From NCBI GenBank assembly GCA_027186245.1, contig CP114486.1:10554501-10618500 (forward strand): 64,000 nucleotides of DNA, in the 5' to 3' direction. Each line of letters begins with the position of its first letter. Positions within the stretch are counted from its first letter, which is position 1. This document shows positions 13,560 to 25,648 of the stretch, one piece after another. The notes beneath the pieces were generated by a model, which had not been told where the DNA came from, searched no databases, and worked only from the letters and a program-made list of their open reading frames with translations. The stretch is from Coriaria nepalensis (Eukaryota > Streptophyta > Magnoliopsida > Cucurbitales > Coriariaceae). The translations under genes and the position numbers were made by a program.

Positions 13560-14920
13560 AATTTCTCCTCGCCTATACTTAATCCAAATCCTTTAACTGC
13601 TGAAAAGATTGGTGTTGAGAAGCATGATGCTGAGGAGCTTAGGGTTAAGCAACATGATGCTGAGAAGCATACTAGTGAGAAGATTGTTGCTAAGATCCCT
13701 ACACCACCTCCACATTTCTCATTTGCTCATAATCCTACTGCTAAGATCCCTACTCCCTCGTCTGTGGGGGAAGAAGTTGTTCTTGTGACTTCGACTAAAA
13801 AGAAGGATGATGATTGCAACTATGAGGAAAGGTATGTGACTTAGAATATATTCAAGTGCGGACGTGGTGCAAGGTTAAAGAATCCTTTAGTAGACATGAA
13901 TTCTCCCTTCATATGCCTTATTTATAAGAATGGGTATAAAAAGATGCAGGTTGTGACAATGCCTGCACTCTTTTGCCCTAATATAGAAAATATGGTTGCT
14001 TTAAAGAAATGGTTAGAGAGAAAGATAGAGAAGTAAGTATTGATTTGTACTTAATGAATAATTTTATTCATCTATTACAACGGCTAACTATATGCATTGT
14101 TGTTTATTTAAATAGTACACCGGTAGAAGGCTTTGGCGGTAAGAAGCACTACAAGGAATTTTTTATTACAATACTGGCAAGATCAGATTAGTTGACTAGC
14201 TTCGTAACGAGTCATTCACGAGTTAGTATTATATTGTTTTAAAAATGACTATTTTTTATCTTGTTGCAGCATGTTGATGAAATGATGTATTTGCTTCGGT
14301 TGTGACAACAAAAGTTCAACAATGTGCTTGAGCAGTCTGCCGCTTTCTTGGACACAACATTCCCGTAGTACTTGTGATTCTATTGGGATGCAACTTTTGA
14401 GGCATTGACTGTAAAGAAAAGGAAACTCATGTATTCCCGGAAGACACACTCATTATGAATTATGTCAATGAAAATGCACCTGCTAATGAAATAGCATGGA
14501 ATCATATAGATAAGCTATATATCCCATTTAACATCAAAGATGAATATTGGGTGGCCTTTAGTTATGGATATACATGCCCAAAATATCTTGGTGCTGCATA
14601 GCTTGTCAGATAATGACTATTACACAAAAAATATTCATGAGTTGTGCGAATCTCTCCGAGTTCTGCTACCATATCTGTTGAGGAGCGGCGGGACATCAAT
14701 TACCCTTGACCCTTTTAATATTGAGGTGAACCGGAACATGCATATTAATAATGTGACTAGGAAAAGGGATTGTGGTGTATAGATGGTGAAATATTTGGAG
14801 TTTTTCCATGTAGGACATGACATTATGCTTATATGTGATGATAATGTGCCATTATTGCTTCGTCAGATTGTGTTGACATTTTTCAACGTTACATGGATGT
14901 ATAGATGTTGTTGTTAATGA
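13560..14920 (+). pseudogene. Ulp1-like C48 cysteine peptidase relic
   Basis: A charged region with an 'EKHDAEE'-like repeat and a Pro-rich stretch leads into a C48 peptidase-like C-terminus: MDIHAQNILVLHSLS (normally W-x-L-x-V-x-D-x, which carries the catalytic Asp), LLPYLLRSGG, then RDCGV with the expected catalytic Cys, followed by KYLEFFHVGHD. The His-Trp motif that should precede the Asp is not intact. In-frame stops, including one right after DCGV at about 14780, and frame changes show decay. Ulp1/SENP enzymes cleave SUMO from proteins; plant transposons often carry such genes. Function of the element-borne version is unknown. Confidence 0.6.
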
Positions 14921-15536
14921 TTTTACTTATGATCTTATTTATTTTGTGTTTGATGAATATTAAACTTATAATTTTCACAAAAATTACAATGTTAATAAAT
15001 TATCAAGGTTCGTCAACATTTTAGTATTTTTTTTTAAAATCAATATGTATAACTCAACATTGGAGAAATCAATCGGACTATCGGGATTCCATTATCTCGA
15101 AGGTTCAATGGTATAATACCATATCAAGATTTCAATCGGATGAGGAGAAGAGTCTGTCCACCACGCTTAAGGTTTTCAACCATTGAGCTAGCGATATTCA
15201 AAGGGTTTAATGACTCGAAGGATAAATAATATGTCGAGCTATAGATCAAGCGGAGGAAGAGAAGTTTCTGACTTTTTTGCTCGAATGACAACTCGATCTG
15301 GTATTTTACAATCAGACCATCGAGAATAACAGTTGTTTGAATGTTTGATAGATTTTTTTTAATGTCAAGTTATACATCGAGATATCATATTTTCAAGTTT
15401 AATACTTAGGGTTTTGAGTTACCTAATGGTTTAAAGATAGATTTTTAATGTCTAGGGTTATGACTTGTTGACTATCCCTTTATATGGAAATGTTAGGGTT
15501 AATGTTAAGGTTATGTCTTATTGAGTAGGGTTAGGG

Positions 15537-15850
15537 TTTAATACTTATGAATAAAGTTAGGGTTTAGTATAAGGGGATAGGGGTAGGGTTTAGTGTATGG
15601 CTATAGGGTTAGGATTCAACCATTTAGGGTCTAGAGTTAAGGGTTAAAGTTAGGGTTCAATAAATAATGTCTATGGTTAAGGTTTAATACTTATTGATAG
15701 AGCTAAGGTTTAGTGTAAGGGGGATAGGGGTAGGGTTTAGTGTATGACTATAGAATTAGGATTCAACCATTTAGGGTCTAAAGTTAAGGTTAAGGTTAGG
15801 GTTTAATAATTAGGGTTTTTGGTTAGGGTTTAATACTTATAGATAGTGTT
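15537..15850. repeat. 146-bp tandem repeat with telomere-like motifs
   Basis: Starts of the form 'tttaatacttat' occur at 15537, 15683 and 15829, an exact period of 146 bases with about two full copies. Each copy contains several 'tagggtt(t/a)' words that resemble the plant telomere unit TTTAGGG, but they are scattered rather than in tandem. The array lies directly 3' of the peptidase relic. Confidence 0.75.
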
Positions 15851-15868
15851 GGGGTTCAATAATTCAAT

Positions 15869-16340
15869 TTACTCTGTGACTCAACATAAATGAAAACAAG
15901 TCGAGCTATCAGACACCATCAAAGCTTGTCGGATCGAATGTATTAATGATGTTGAGCAAACCATCAAATTATTTAGACAGAGAGTTATTTCGGTTTACTC
16001 TACGACTTGACACAAATGAAAACGGGTCGAGCTATCAAGCACCATCAAAACTCGTCGAATCGAAATAATTAATGGCGTCGAGCAAACCATTGAATTATTT
16101 AGATAGAGAGTTATTTTGATTTACTCTACGACTTGACACAAATGAAAGCGAGTTGAGCTATTGGGCACCATCAAAGCTTGTTGAATCGAATGTATTAATG
16201 GTGTTGAGCGAACCATCAAATTATTTGGACATATAGTTATTTTGATTTACTCTGCGACTTGATACCAAAAATAATGATTCGAGATGTAGGGTATCATTAA
16301 AATTCAATGGTTCGAGTGTTATATGAAGTCGAGTTATCCA
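15869..16340. repeat. 126-bp tandem repeat, about 3.7 copies
   Basis: The phrase 'ttactct(g/a)(t/c)gact' recurs at 15869, 15995, 16121 and 16247, an exact 126-base period. Each copy contains a 'gtcgagctat' or 'gttgagctat' core and a second tcgaat word. The last copy is partial and more diverged. It directly follows the 146-bp array and shares TCGA-rich words with both flanks of the element. Confidence 0.85.
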
Positions 16341-17999
16341 CTAAACACACTTGACATAAAAGTAAAGCATTTAGAAAATATCCAAAATTTCAATATTACA
16401 TCATATTGTTTCTACAAAATTAATCACAATTAATAATGAATCAAGTACTAGGAGTGGGATCAAAGGGCATGACATTACTGGGATTTGGAGGTGCATGTTG
16501 TAGTGGAATTGAGTTCCGACACATTATCATTTTCAACCCCATTCCTATCACCGTCACCATCCTTGTCCTCAACCCCAATCTCATCCTCATCCCTATCCCC
16601 ACCCCATTACCATCCCCATCCCTATCCCCATCAACATCTTCAAAATCATTTTGATCTCAGCCATTACCATTACCATATTCATACTCATACGAATTCTTGT
16701 TTCTACTAGCAACATGATTAGGTATGTTGATCCTAATATCCTCATGAAGATTAGGAGGATTAGGTATGTCAATCCTAATCTCGAGACTGGACTTATCATG
16801 AAGATTAGAAGAATTAGGTACGTCGATCCCCAACTTCTCATGATGATTAGAAATATGTGGTAATTAACTTTGCTCTTGAACCGATGAATATCTTTTTGTC
16901 TTCGGAATTTTTGTCACATACAAAGGAGAATGAGGCTCATTAGATTGCAAGTGGCGGAAAACCCCTTCACGTTATTGTTATTACGTATAAATAGCAGTAA
17001 AGACAACAATGGACTTCCCAGCTTTTATGATAGTTGCAACTCAAAATCATTACGATCAACTTCAGTAGAAATATAGACTTGCTCTAACATTTGACTATAA
17101 GTGACATTTATAATTCAACCGAAGCTCTCGTCGATCTCACTGTTTACTTGGATACTAATACCATGAATTCTCATTCTTTTTCTTATTTTTCTTCCATTAC
17201 ATCAAAGCATGTCATCATGAATAAATTTTTCATTTTTTTGAAAGGGGAAAAAATAGTAATTAAATAAGTAAAAACATCGAACGAACGACAACAACCTATG
17301 TCCAATTAACTCAATGTCTAACTCGACCCCCTAAATAACAATCAAATAGTCGAGCTATTGAAACTCGACGGTATGATGGTTATTTAGTCCATCGATCAAA
17401 GTGGACAATGAGTCTTGGGGGTTCATTTGATAGATTGATGGCTGTGATTGCCCATTAAACCATCGAGTTCCTAATTTCAGACAATCCGAAAAGTTTTTTA
17501 AACATTTGAGACATCTATTAGACCCCAAAAACTCTCTGCTCACAAGGCTCGATGGATTAATGGTATGTAAAAAACCATCGAGCCGTTCAAATATGTTAAA
17601 TGAACTCATATTTAGTCCATTTTTTCCAATCAATAACAAAACTAAAATACTAAAATAATGATGAAAATTTGAAATGCTTTCAGATTAAGATGATTCAACC
17701 ATTGAAATTGAAAAGAGAACCATAAACATATCGACACTGATAAAAATGAAGCTCAAAAGAAGCTCTTTAATCAAACTCTCTCTGAAACTTGATATGAGAA
17801 GCTTGCTAAGGAAGAAAGATGGACGATGAAAAGTGATCAAAATTTTCCCATAAAATAATGAAGTAACGATCGAAGTACGGAAATGAAGATCTAAATTTAG
17901 GCAAAAAAATGTCGGAACTTGTAAAGAAGAAAATGACTATTTCAGCTCCTTTTGACCAACAGTAGGGATGAAGGTATTTTAGTAATTTTGTTATTTTTT

Positions 18000-20289
18000 A
18001 TTTTTTTTAAAAGAAGATAAAAACTAATTAAGACGAAATGGGCTATAAGTGCTCATAAACTTTTTTGTGGATAAATTTATTTTACAACTTTTTCTATGCC
18101 CATACAGCTAAGAGATTCTATTTTGGATGAAATTTTTTTTTTCAAGTTTTATTAATTTGGATATTTGTATTACATTTTTTAGATTTTATTATAAATGAGT
18201 TGATATATGAAATATTTAATACTTTCAAATATTTATTCCTCAATTTAAAAATATTTATTATTATTTTCTTAAATATATTTCAAAATTTTAGTGATATGAT
18301 CCTAATGAATATGTATTTTCACTTATCATTTTTTTTTTGTTTAAAGAGTATTAATTATTATTATTTATCTATTATTCATATATTTTTTCACATATTATTC
18401 GTATATATATTTTCTAATATAAATAAAATATTTTATTTTAACAAAAATAAAGTGAGTGACAACTAATTTCTCTTATAAAAAGTCTCTTCAAACTCCCAAA
18501 TACATCATTTAAAAAAATATATATACTTAATTTGTGGGGTGATGACATAATTTCAACAATTCCTAAACTTTTAGAAACGACGAATATAATTTAGGAATAA
18601 AAATAAATATGTCGGATCCCAAGAATTAAACAATAATATAAGTTTTAGCAATTAATAATTTAATTACAATATGAATCTCCTATCTATCTGTCACTAAATT
18701 AGGAAATTAATGCAGTGTTTCCAGTGACTCAACAGTGGAAGTACAAAAGCTCCGTGCATATGTCCCTTTTTTTTTTTACCCTAAGATTGTCCGAGGTCGG
18801 AGGTGATTCTTTGAATTAGGATTGCTCGTTGTTGGAGGTGACTTTCAAAAAAAAAAAAAAAAAATTCATTTTTATTTGTTTTATAAATATAATTTCATGA
18901 AATTGTGTAATGTGTACAATTGTGTACCACGTTTCATTTTTAGTAGTTGAAGTTTGTGTACGTTTGGTGCCTCATGCCCTCTCTTACAAATACGATATTT
19001 TGTGTATGATGGTTTGCTTTAATCTAAAAGATGGAGAAAGAGATGCGAACCATTTTTTTTTTTTTTAATCTTTTAGATTTGAATTTTGAACCCAAAAAAT
19101 TCTTGATTTATGTTAAAAGTTTAATTATAGTTCGTATTGTCAGTAAAATTTATAATTTTGCCAAAATATATTTTTAAATTGAGTTTTATAGATCCAAATT
19201 TAATATTTAGTCGAAACTAAATATTGCTTTAAATTAATATTTAAAAAAAAAAAAAAAAACCCGAATGGAGATAGAATGAAAATTCTTTGGACACACTAGA
19301 AATTAAACAAAAGTATGGGGTGAAAATGAGAAATAAAAGAAGTGAAAGGTGTAACATAGTAATTAAGCAAAATAGAGAAACGAAAAAAAATGAATGATTG
19401 CAAGCGCAAAAGCCCAAGTGTGCGCGTCGCGAGTATGCGAAATATAAGAAAAGAGAGGGAGGAAAAAAAAAAAAAAAAATCAAGTGGTGCGCACACTTGT
19501 ACCTACAGCTATCACTGAAACACGAGTATGGTGGGTGACACGTGGCCCAATGGGCCACTGGATTTGTCGGAGGTGTTACCCTACAACGTCGCCTTCCGTA
19601 ATACGGTGGTGTCACATTTTTGTGGTCCCGCCCACAAATTGACCTCTATAATTATGTTCCCTCCCTCCGTGCGATTCCTTATATTATACACTAATCACCA
19701 TCTTTTTCCCCCTTTTACCCTGGATTACGGAACCACCCTGTATCTACGACAAGCCCTACAGGAACTATTATTATTAATTTTTTATATTATAATATATTTA
19801 TACACGATATTTTTACGTGCGAGATATAACTAATAATTGAAGTCGATAAACTTAAAATGGGAAATTTTTACACGCGGTGAGGAAGATTTAGATTCCACAC
19901 GTGGGAAGGTGACCGATGAGTAGCAGGGCAGGAGACAGACTACGGGCAATGTATGGGGGAAAGTGGGGCAGGATAAATAATTGTAGAAATTAATGGCAGG
20001 GGCAGCTCACCTCACCTCACACCCAAACACACACACTCTCTCTCTCTCTCTCTCTCTCTCCAAGTCTCACTTCTCTCACTCAGCATCGTTTTGGCTTGAT
20101 CTGCCCACGTGCGCTCGAACAGATTGTGGGCCCACCTTGCCTCTTGATAAAAACGACGAAACGACAATGAAACAGAAGGACGCATCCCTCCACGGCCCTT
20201 ACAAACGCGCCCTTGCTTTCTTTCAAAAATCAACTTCTTCTTTTCGCTCAAAAAATTTTATTTTTCCAAATTTCCATATTCACATATAA

Positions 20290-20321
<32 letters not shown>

Positions 20322-20540
20322 TTGTATGGTTTTAAATTAATTTTAATAATTAAAAATACATTAATAAAAATTAATAAATAATATTATATGATTATATAAT
20401 ATCATGCTTCATTGTTAGCAGTTAATAAACTTAAATAAATTATTATATGATTATTTATGCTCAGACTTTTAGAACGAGTTCAATAATCATCATAAAACAA
20501 TAATAGTCTCTATATCCAAAGATAAATAATGAGACTTTCC
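18000..20540. other. AT-rich intergenic region
   Basis: No supported gene. It contains several T and A runs (for example 18858-18880, 19237-19260, 19462-19478), a (CT)n microsatellite at about 20035-20060 and an AT-rich stretch near 20290-20330. Open frames here are short, low in complexity and without domains. Confidence 0.55.
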
Positions 20541-20545
20541 CATCC

Positions 20546-20690
20546 ATAACATAACATAACATAACATAACATAACATAACATAACATAACATAACATAAC
20601 ATAACATAACATAACATAACATAACATAACATAACATAACATAACATAACATAACATAACATAACATAACATAACACAACATAACATAAG
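20546..20690. repeat. (ATAAC)n pentanucleotide array, 29 units
   Basis: A run of 29 five-base units of ATAAC spans 145 bases. Only a late unit (acaac at 20676-20680) and the final one (ataag) differ. Near-perfect purity implies recent slippage expansion. Because five is not a multiple of three, all reverse-strand frames stay open and give an artificial M-L-C-Y-V repeat peptide. Confidence 0.97.
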
Positions 20691-20699
20691 TGCGAGCCT

Positions 20700-22980
20700 A
20701 TGATACACATTAATTAACAAAACTCTAGCCAATATACTTATTAATTAATTATATTAATTAACTAATTAATTAATTATATTAATTAACTAATTAATTAATA
20801 ATGTAATGCAACTTGAAATAGGAGGAGTTATTGAAAAGACCTAGAAATAAGGGTTTGAACGTGCGGGTCACGAGGTACCACGTGTTAATAGCCGGTGGCC
20901 CCGGGTTCCGCATTCAATAATCAATATTCAAAGTACCTATAAATCGAGGTCGACCCGACTTTTTACGTCCATTATTAATTAATTAATTAATTAATATTTT
21001 ATTTTATTTTATTTTAAATCTCAAGAACAGTGAAAATTTTTAACAAATTTGTCTTTTTTTTATTATAAAAATAAGGAGACAGCATGAATGATTATAAAAA
21101 TTCATAGTAGGATTAGCGTAAAAAAGAAAAAACATCGTAGACATCACGTGCATGAGTTAAAAGTGTGTTCCTTTTCATGACGAGGTTTGTCTTCTGTCTT
21201 CATCTACAGCCAAAAAAAAAAAAAGAAAAAAAAAAGGATTTATATGTATTAATTGTAATAAATTAAATATCTAGATTCTATAAATAATATTCATACGTAA
21301 TGATGTCTTTTTTAGTACTAAAACGTACAATGTTCATTAATTAGAACATATAGAATATTAATTAAATTAATTAATTATTATTAATTGTGATCCATAATCC
21401 AACATTACGTACGTCTCGAAAGATTTGGGAATATCTTGTTTGTCTTTAATTGCAGTGAAATAAATATATCATCAATAAAATCAAATAATATATTTAACAG
21501 TTAAATTATATATTTACATATTTACATAATTACATAAAACGCACATAGAAATTAGTATGTTTTTTTAAAATTCTTAAATAAATTATATTAATAATATACT
21601 ATTATATTATACATAATATAAATCTTATATATAATTAAATTAAGTAAATATAATATATACAAAAAATTCTCAAGTTTATTTCTGACTATTATTATTCCCA
21701 ATAACTAATATTAAACCATTTCAACACGTGATCTGAAAAAAATTAATTAAAAAGAAAAAAAAAAAAAGGCAAAATGAAGTTCAGTCTTAAAGAGTCAGTA
21801 AACTTGGAACTTTTTTCTAGCTAGTACAGGTAATCTCGATTGTAGCTAGGATACTTTTTAGAAGTACAAGTATGCCTTCGATGCTCTCAAATAACACCAT
21901 GCAATGATGTTAAGGAATCTGGGTACAGAGAATTTGGGTGAACGATGATGTCTATATCGCTGTTTTCTGCAAGAAAGCTAACTGGATTTTTCTCCAACAT
22001 ATCCATTGTTTATAGTGCACAAGTGATAACTCCAACTCCAACTCCAACTCCAAGCGTGTTACCAATTGAAAAAGATAAAGAGTGGCTTCTTGTTGTCACA
22101 CATAAAGTTCTACACCAAACTATTAGGCTACTATAAGCATATAAGTTAGGTCTAAAAATAATGAAAAGGTAAATTATTAACGAGTTAGTACCCTAATGGA
22201 ACGGGTGCACAGCATGTGCACAAAGTTTTCTCAATCGGAGTAATGATTTACTCGGATTGGACTTCTCTTCAGTGTACTTTGGCTGCTAGTGTATCAGTGG
22301 AGGATCTCACCCCTTTGTTTATCTCGTAGGATCTTCAAGAGAGAGCACTTCTCTGGAGAGGAGTATTTTCCGACTTGCTCTCATCTTTTCCGATCAGAAA
22401 AGATTTCCAATCCTATTCACAAGTGCCAAATGTGTACATATTTTCTGTATACAATCTATGAAAATCTTATATTAGAGATTGGTGTGAGTTGTAAACTCAA
22501 TATATTAAGTATTAAAATTATATAATTAAACAATTATTACATAAATTTAAGCAATTTAGAAACAGTCCGACAATGTATATATTTCATAAAGCGAACAATG
22601 AAGTATAATAAAAGCTCATGAAACTAACTAAAAAAAAAAAGAATTTACATAATAATGATAAGAGAAGTAGTAAATGAAGCAAAATTTTCATGTTTGGGCT
22701 AAGACCCATTGTTAATACTCCGATCGTAGCTCTGACCCTTTGGGCCCAAAAAAAAAAACTGTGAGGAAATTGGATTCTTCCAGGCCCAGTTATCGTCGGC
22801 CTAAGACCCATTGTTTATACTCACTTTGGATCCCAACTTTTGTTAGTTGTTTAAGACCCAGCAACAAGAAAGTCAAAACCGAACAAAAAAGTCAAGCCCA
22901 ACCACTTCGCCATTAAAATTTGAGCTTCAATGAATTGAGGGAAAAAAAAAAAAAAATATTTACGACGGTGAGAGCAAAGG
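20700..22980. other. Intergenic region upstream of the B3 cluster
   Basis: AT-rich, with repeated 'attaattaa' tracts (20740-20800, 20970-21000). A 22-base phrase 'ctaagacccattgttaatac' near 22698 recurs with one or two changes near 22801, a short direct repeat 103 bases apart. The last 100 bases or so probably include the 5' leader of the first B3 gene. No other gene is supported. Confidence 0.5.
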
Positions 22981-22992
22981 AAAAGATCAAAT

Positions 22993-25648
22993 ATGGCTTC
23001 CTCTTCTTCTTCTCCTTCTCAATCACGTTTTTTCAAGATAATGATGAGTGAAACTCTCCACAACAGAAGGCTTGTAAGTTTTCTCCTATGTTTTTCTCTG
23101 CATGTATGACCCATGCATTCAAACAAACTGGCTTATTATGATTTCTAGAAGAACGGTTCTTGTCAGGAAATGTAAGAGAAGAAGTGGTGATTTCATATGG
23201 TCAAACCTTTTTGGAAGCTTAGAACGTTTTCACTCTCCTTTCAGTGTCATTCTTCGCGCTTCTTTCCCTGTTTGTCAGTAGACTCTGTTTTTGTTTATTC
23301 ATATCAACTCTTAGCTTTTGAAATTTTCCAGAAGCATGTCCATAAAGAATTATGATTTGTGCTTATTATTTTGTTTTTATGTACTAGTTTTATGAGTATT
23401 ATCAATTTAACTTTTTGGCTTTTGAACTTTTGTTGATTTTTCTTAGAAGCATGGTTATGCACAATTAAGCTTTATTATAACTTGTAAAATCTTCACAGAG
23501 AATTCCAAGAAAGTTTGCAAGACAATATGGGGAAGCTTTATCAAACCCGGAAGTAGTCCTAAAGCTTCCGAGTGGTTTAGAATGGAAAGTAGGACTGACA
23601 ACAAGCCATCATAAGGTTTGGTTGAACAAACGATGGCATGAATTTGCTAAGTATTGTAACTTAGGTGAAGGTCATCTTCTAGTCTTTCAATATCTTGGAA
23701 ATTTGTGTTTTGACACACTTATATTTGATAAAAGCGCAACCGAAATAGAATACCCTTGCAATGTTGCTAAGAAAGAACCCGAGAAAGTTGGGGATTCGAA
23801 ATATGACGTTTCCGTTGAAATTTTAGACCGGTTTCTGAGTGTCCAAACACGAAAAGAAAAGCATACTCCACCTGGTCTTCATCCTCATAAGAAGCTGAAA
23901 AAAGAGGTGAAACATTCCCCCAAATTTGATTCTGACCATGGTACGAAACATTGGTTTCTCTTATTTATATTTTTATATATTCATGTTATTTTTTCAAGTA
24001 TTAATTATTGAGGTCTTTAAATATCATGGAAGTTCTTGTTTTCACATGCTCATTTTACATAAAAGTGTAACTGAGATGGATTATTCTTTCAAAGTTCCTG
24101 GGAAAGAATATGAGAAAGCTAAAGATTTCAAAGATGCTGTCTCCGTTGAAATTCTTGACTATTTTCCAAGCTTCCAATCACCAAAGGGTAAATCTACTCA
24201 AACGAAAAAGGACGGTTCATATGCCCCGGGATTTGGTTCTGATTCTGATCGTGGTATTGATCCACTAGTTATCTAATTCTACCTCCAATTCTCTCATTTG
24301 TTTTATTATCATTGTAACATTGTTATATTATTAATTATTTTTTTCAAGGACATGGTCTTGTTTTGTATTTGAAACTTAACTTATTCAATGTAGGGAAATA
24401 TTTTACTGAAGAGAATGTTGTGAGGAAAAGAACACACACCAATGCACTTGAAAAAGCAAAAGCTTTCTGCTCTATAAACCCTTATTTCCTACTAATTATG
24501 CGTCGATCAATGCTTCAATCTGGTAATTTCATGGTAAGTCATTCTGAAGATACTTTAGCATATTAATTTACCCGTGTTTATTTATAAAATTGCTGGCCTC
24601 TTATGATGTTTAGTCTTTATATAAAATCTCTTTGTTAACTGTAATTATGTTCCAATTCTCACAGCATGTACCCAACAAGTTTGTTCGAGATTATCTTAAT
24701 GAGAAAATTGACCAAGTAAAAATTAAGGATTCTGATGGAAGAACATGGAATGTGAAATGTTGGTGGTACAAAAATAGAAATGTTGAAAATTCACAAACTA
24801 GCCTTCAATTTAAAGATTGGGCGGCAGTTGCAAAAGGCTATAGCTTGAAAGTAAATGATGTTTGTGTCTTTGAGATGATACAAGACGATCCGGTTTTGTT
24901 CAATCTCTTCGTTTTTCCTTGCCGAGGTTAGAAATTGTATGGTTTACTACAAGTTCATGAATCATGGGTCATTTTATTAGTCTCATTATAACTATACTTA
25001 TACACATCATGCTACTGTATATTTTTTGGGCAGCTGAAGAAAGTGAATCAACCAGAGTTGAACTTGAAAAGACAGATATTAAGTTTGAATCTTGTGATCA
25101 TAAGCAGTTTTTGACCGCTGATGAAAGAGCTAGTGCTTTCAATTCCTCGAATCCATCCTTTAAAGTGTACATGCATCCATCTTATGTTAATGGGCATTAT
25201 TTGGTAATAGCTACTAGCTATTGTCTTTCTCTACATATAATAAATCTACATGATTTAGAATTACACTTTATTAATCATGTGCTAATGTCTCAAGTAAAAG
25301 AGGGAAAAAAAAAAAGGTGAATGTCTTAACTTAGCTATTTAAATTGTTCTCATGTAATAGAATATACTGAGGAGCTTTTTCAAGATGCATATTAAAGATT
25401 CAGACATAAAAAATGGTGATGTAATGCTTCGGACTTTAGATGGGAGAGCTTGGTCTGCCGCATTCTGTTTAACAAAAAGCAAACGGCAGTTGGAAATAGG
25501 CCAAGGATGGACTATGTTTATGCGAGAGAATAATCTCAATGAAGGTGATGTCTGTGTTTTTGAGTTGGTTGAGGGTGTAGCAGGTAATGTCACTTCGTTT
25601 AATGTATTCATTTTCCATGGTTCTGAGAATGCAAATCATGGTTCCTAA
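22993..25648 (+). CDS. REM-type protein with three B3 DNA-binding domains
   Basis: Seven exons with GT/AG borders and matching phases: 22993-23073, 23499-23940, 23999-24253, 24394-24533, 24665-24926, 25034-25203, 25361-25648, giving 545 residues. B3 domain 1 (about 12-105) starts FFKIMMSETL; domain 2 (about 288-391) has HVPNKFVRDYL and VCVFEMIQ; domain 3 (about 430-535) has SNPSFKVYMHPSYV and GDVCVFELVEG. Linkers are Lys/Glu-rich. B3 proteins of the REM group are nuclear DNA-binding factors, many active in flowers; the target of this one is unknown. Exon 3 repeats the second half of exon 2 (VFQYLG matches VFKYHG, VSVEILDRF matches VSVEILDYF), so the protein holds an extra half B3 domain at about 175-259. 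The ATG chosen lies directly before a Ser-rich stretch and the conserved B3 start. A decayed paralog follows on the same strand. Confidence 0.85.

Larger units (their letters stand above)
11700..17620. mobile_element. Relic of a DUF1985/Ulp1-type DNA transposon
   Basis: A plus-strand gene relic for a DUF1985 domain plus a C48 (Ulp1-like) peptidase lies between flanks rich in 'tcgag' motifs (about 11720-12020 and 15040-17600). Two tandem arrays lie just 3' of the peptidase. In plants this domain pair is typically carried by Mutator-like or related DNA transposons. I found no transposase, no clear terminal inverted repeats and no target duplication, so the outer limits are approximate. The minus strand at about 16430-16700 encodes an acidic Asp/Gly low-complexity stretch, which could be a remnant of another element gene but is not diagnostic. 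Confidence 0.5.

Noticed and set aside
15400..15850. Interstitial telomere tract
   Set aside because: TAGGGTT words are scattered within a 146-bp unit, not in seven-base tandem.
15537..16340. Possible CRISPR-like array
   Set aside because: Repeats are directly adjoining with no unique spacers, and this is a plant nuclear region.
16436..16863. Pro/Ser/Ile-rich open frames
   Set aside because: Low-complexity translation of CCCAT/ATTAGG-type repeats inside the transposon flank.
19241..19833. Overlapping 100-124 codon frames on both strands
   Set aside because: Phe/Ser-rich translation of T and A runs with no recognised motif.
20461..20732. Long reverse-strand open frames with an M-L-C-Y-V repeat
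   Set aside because: They are translations of the ATAAC array; a five-base repeat gives the same peptide in all three frames.
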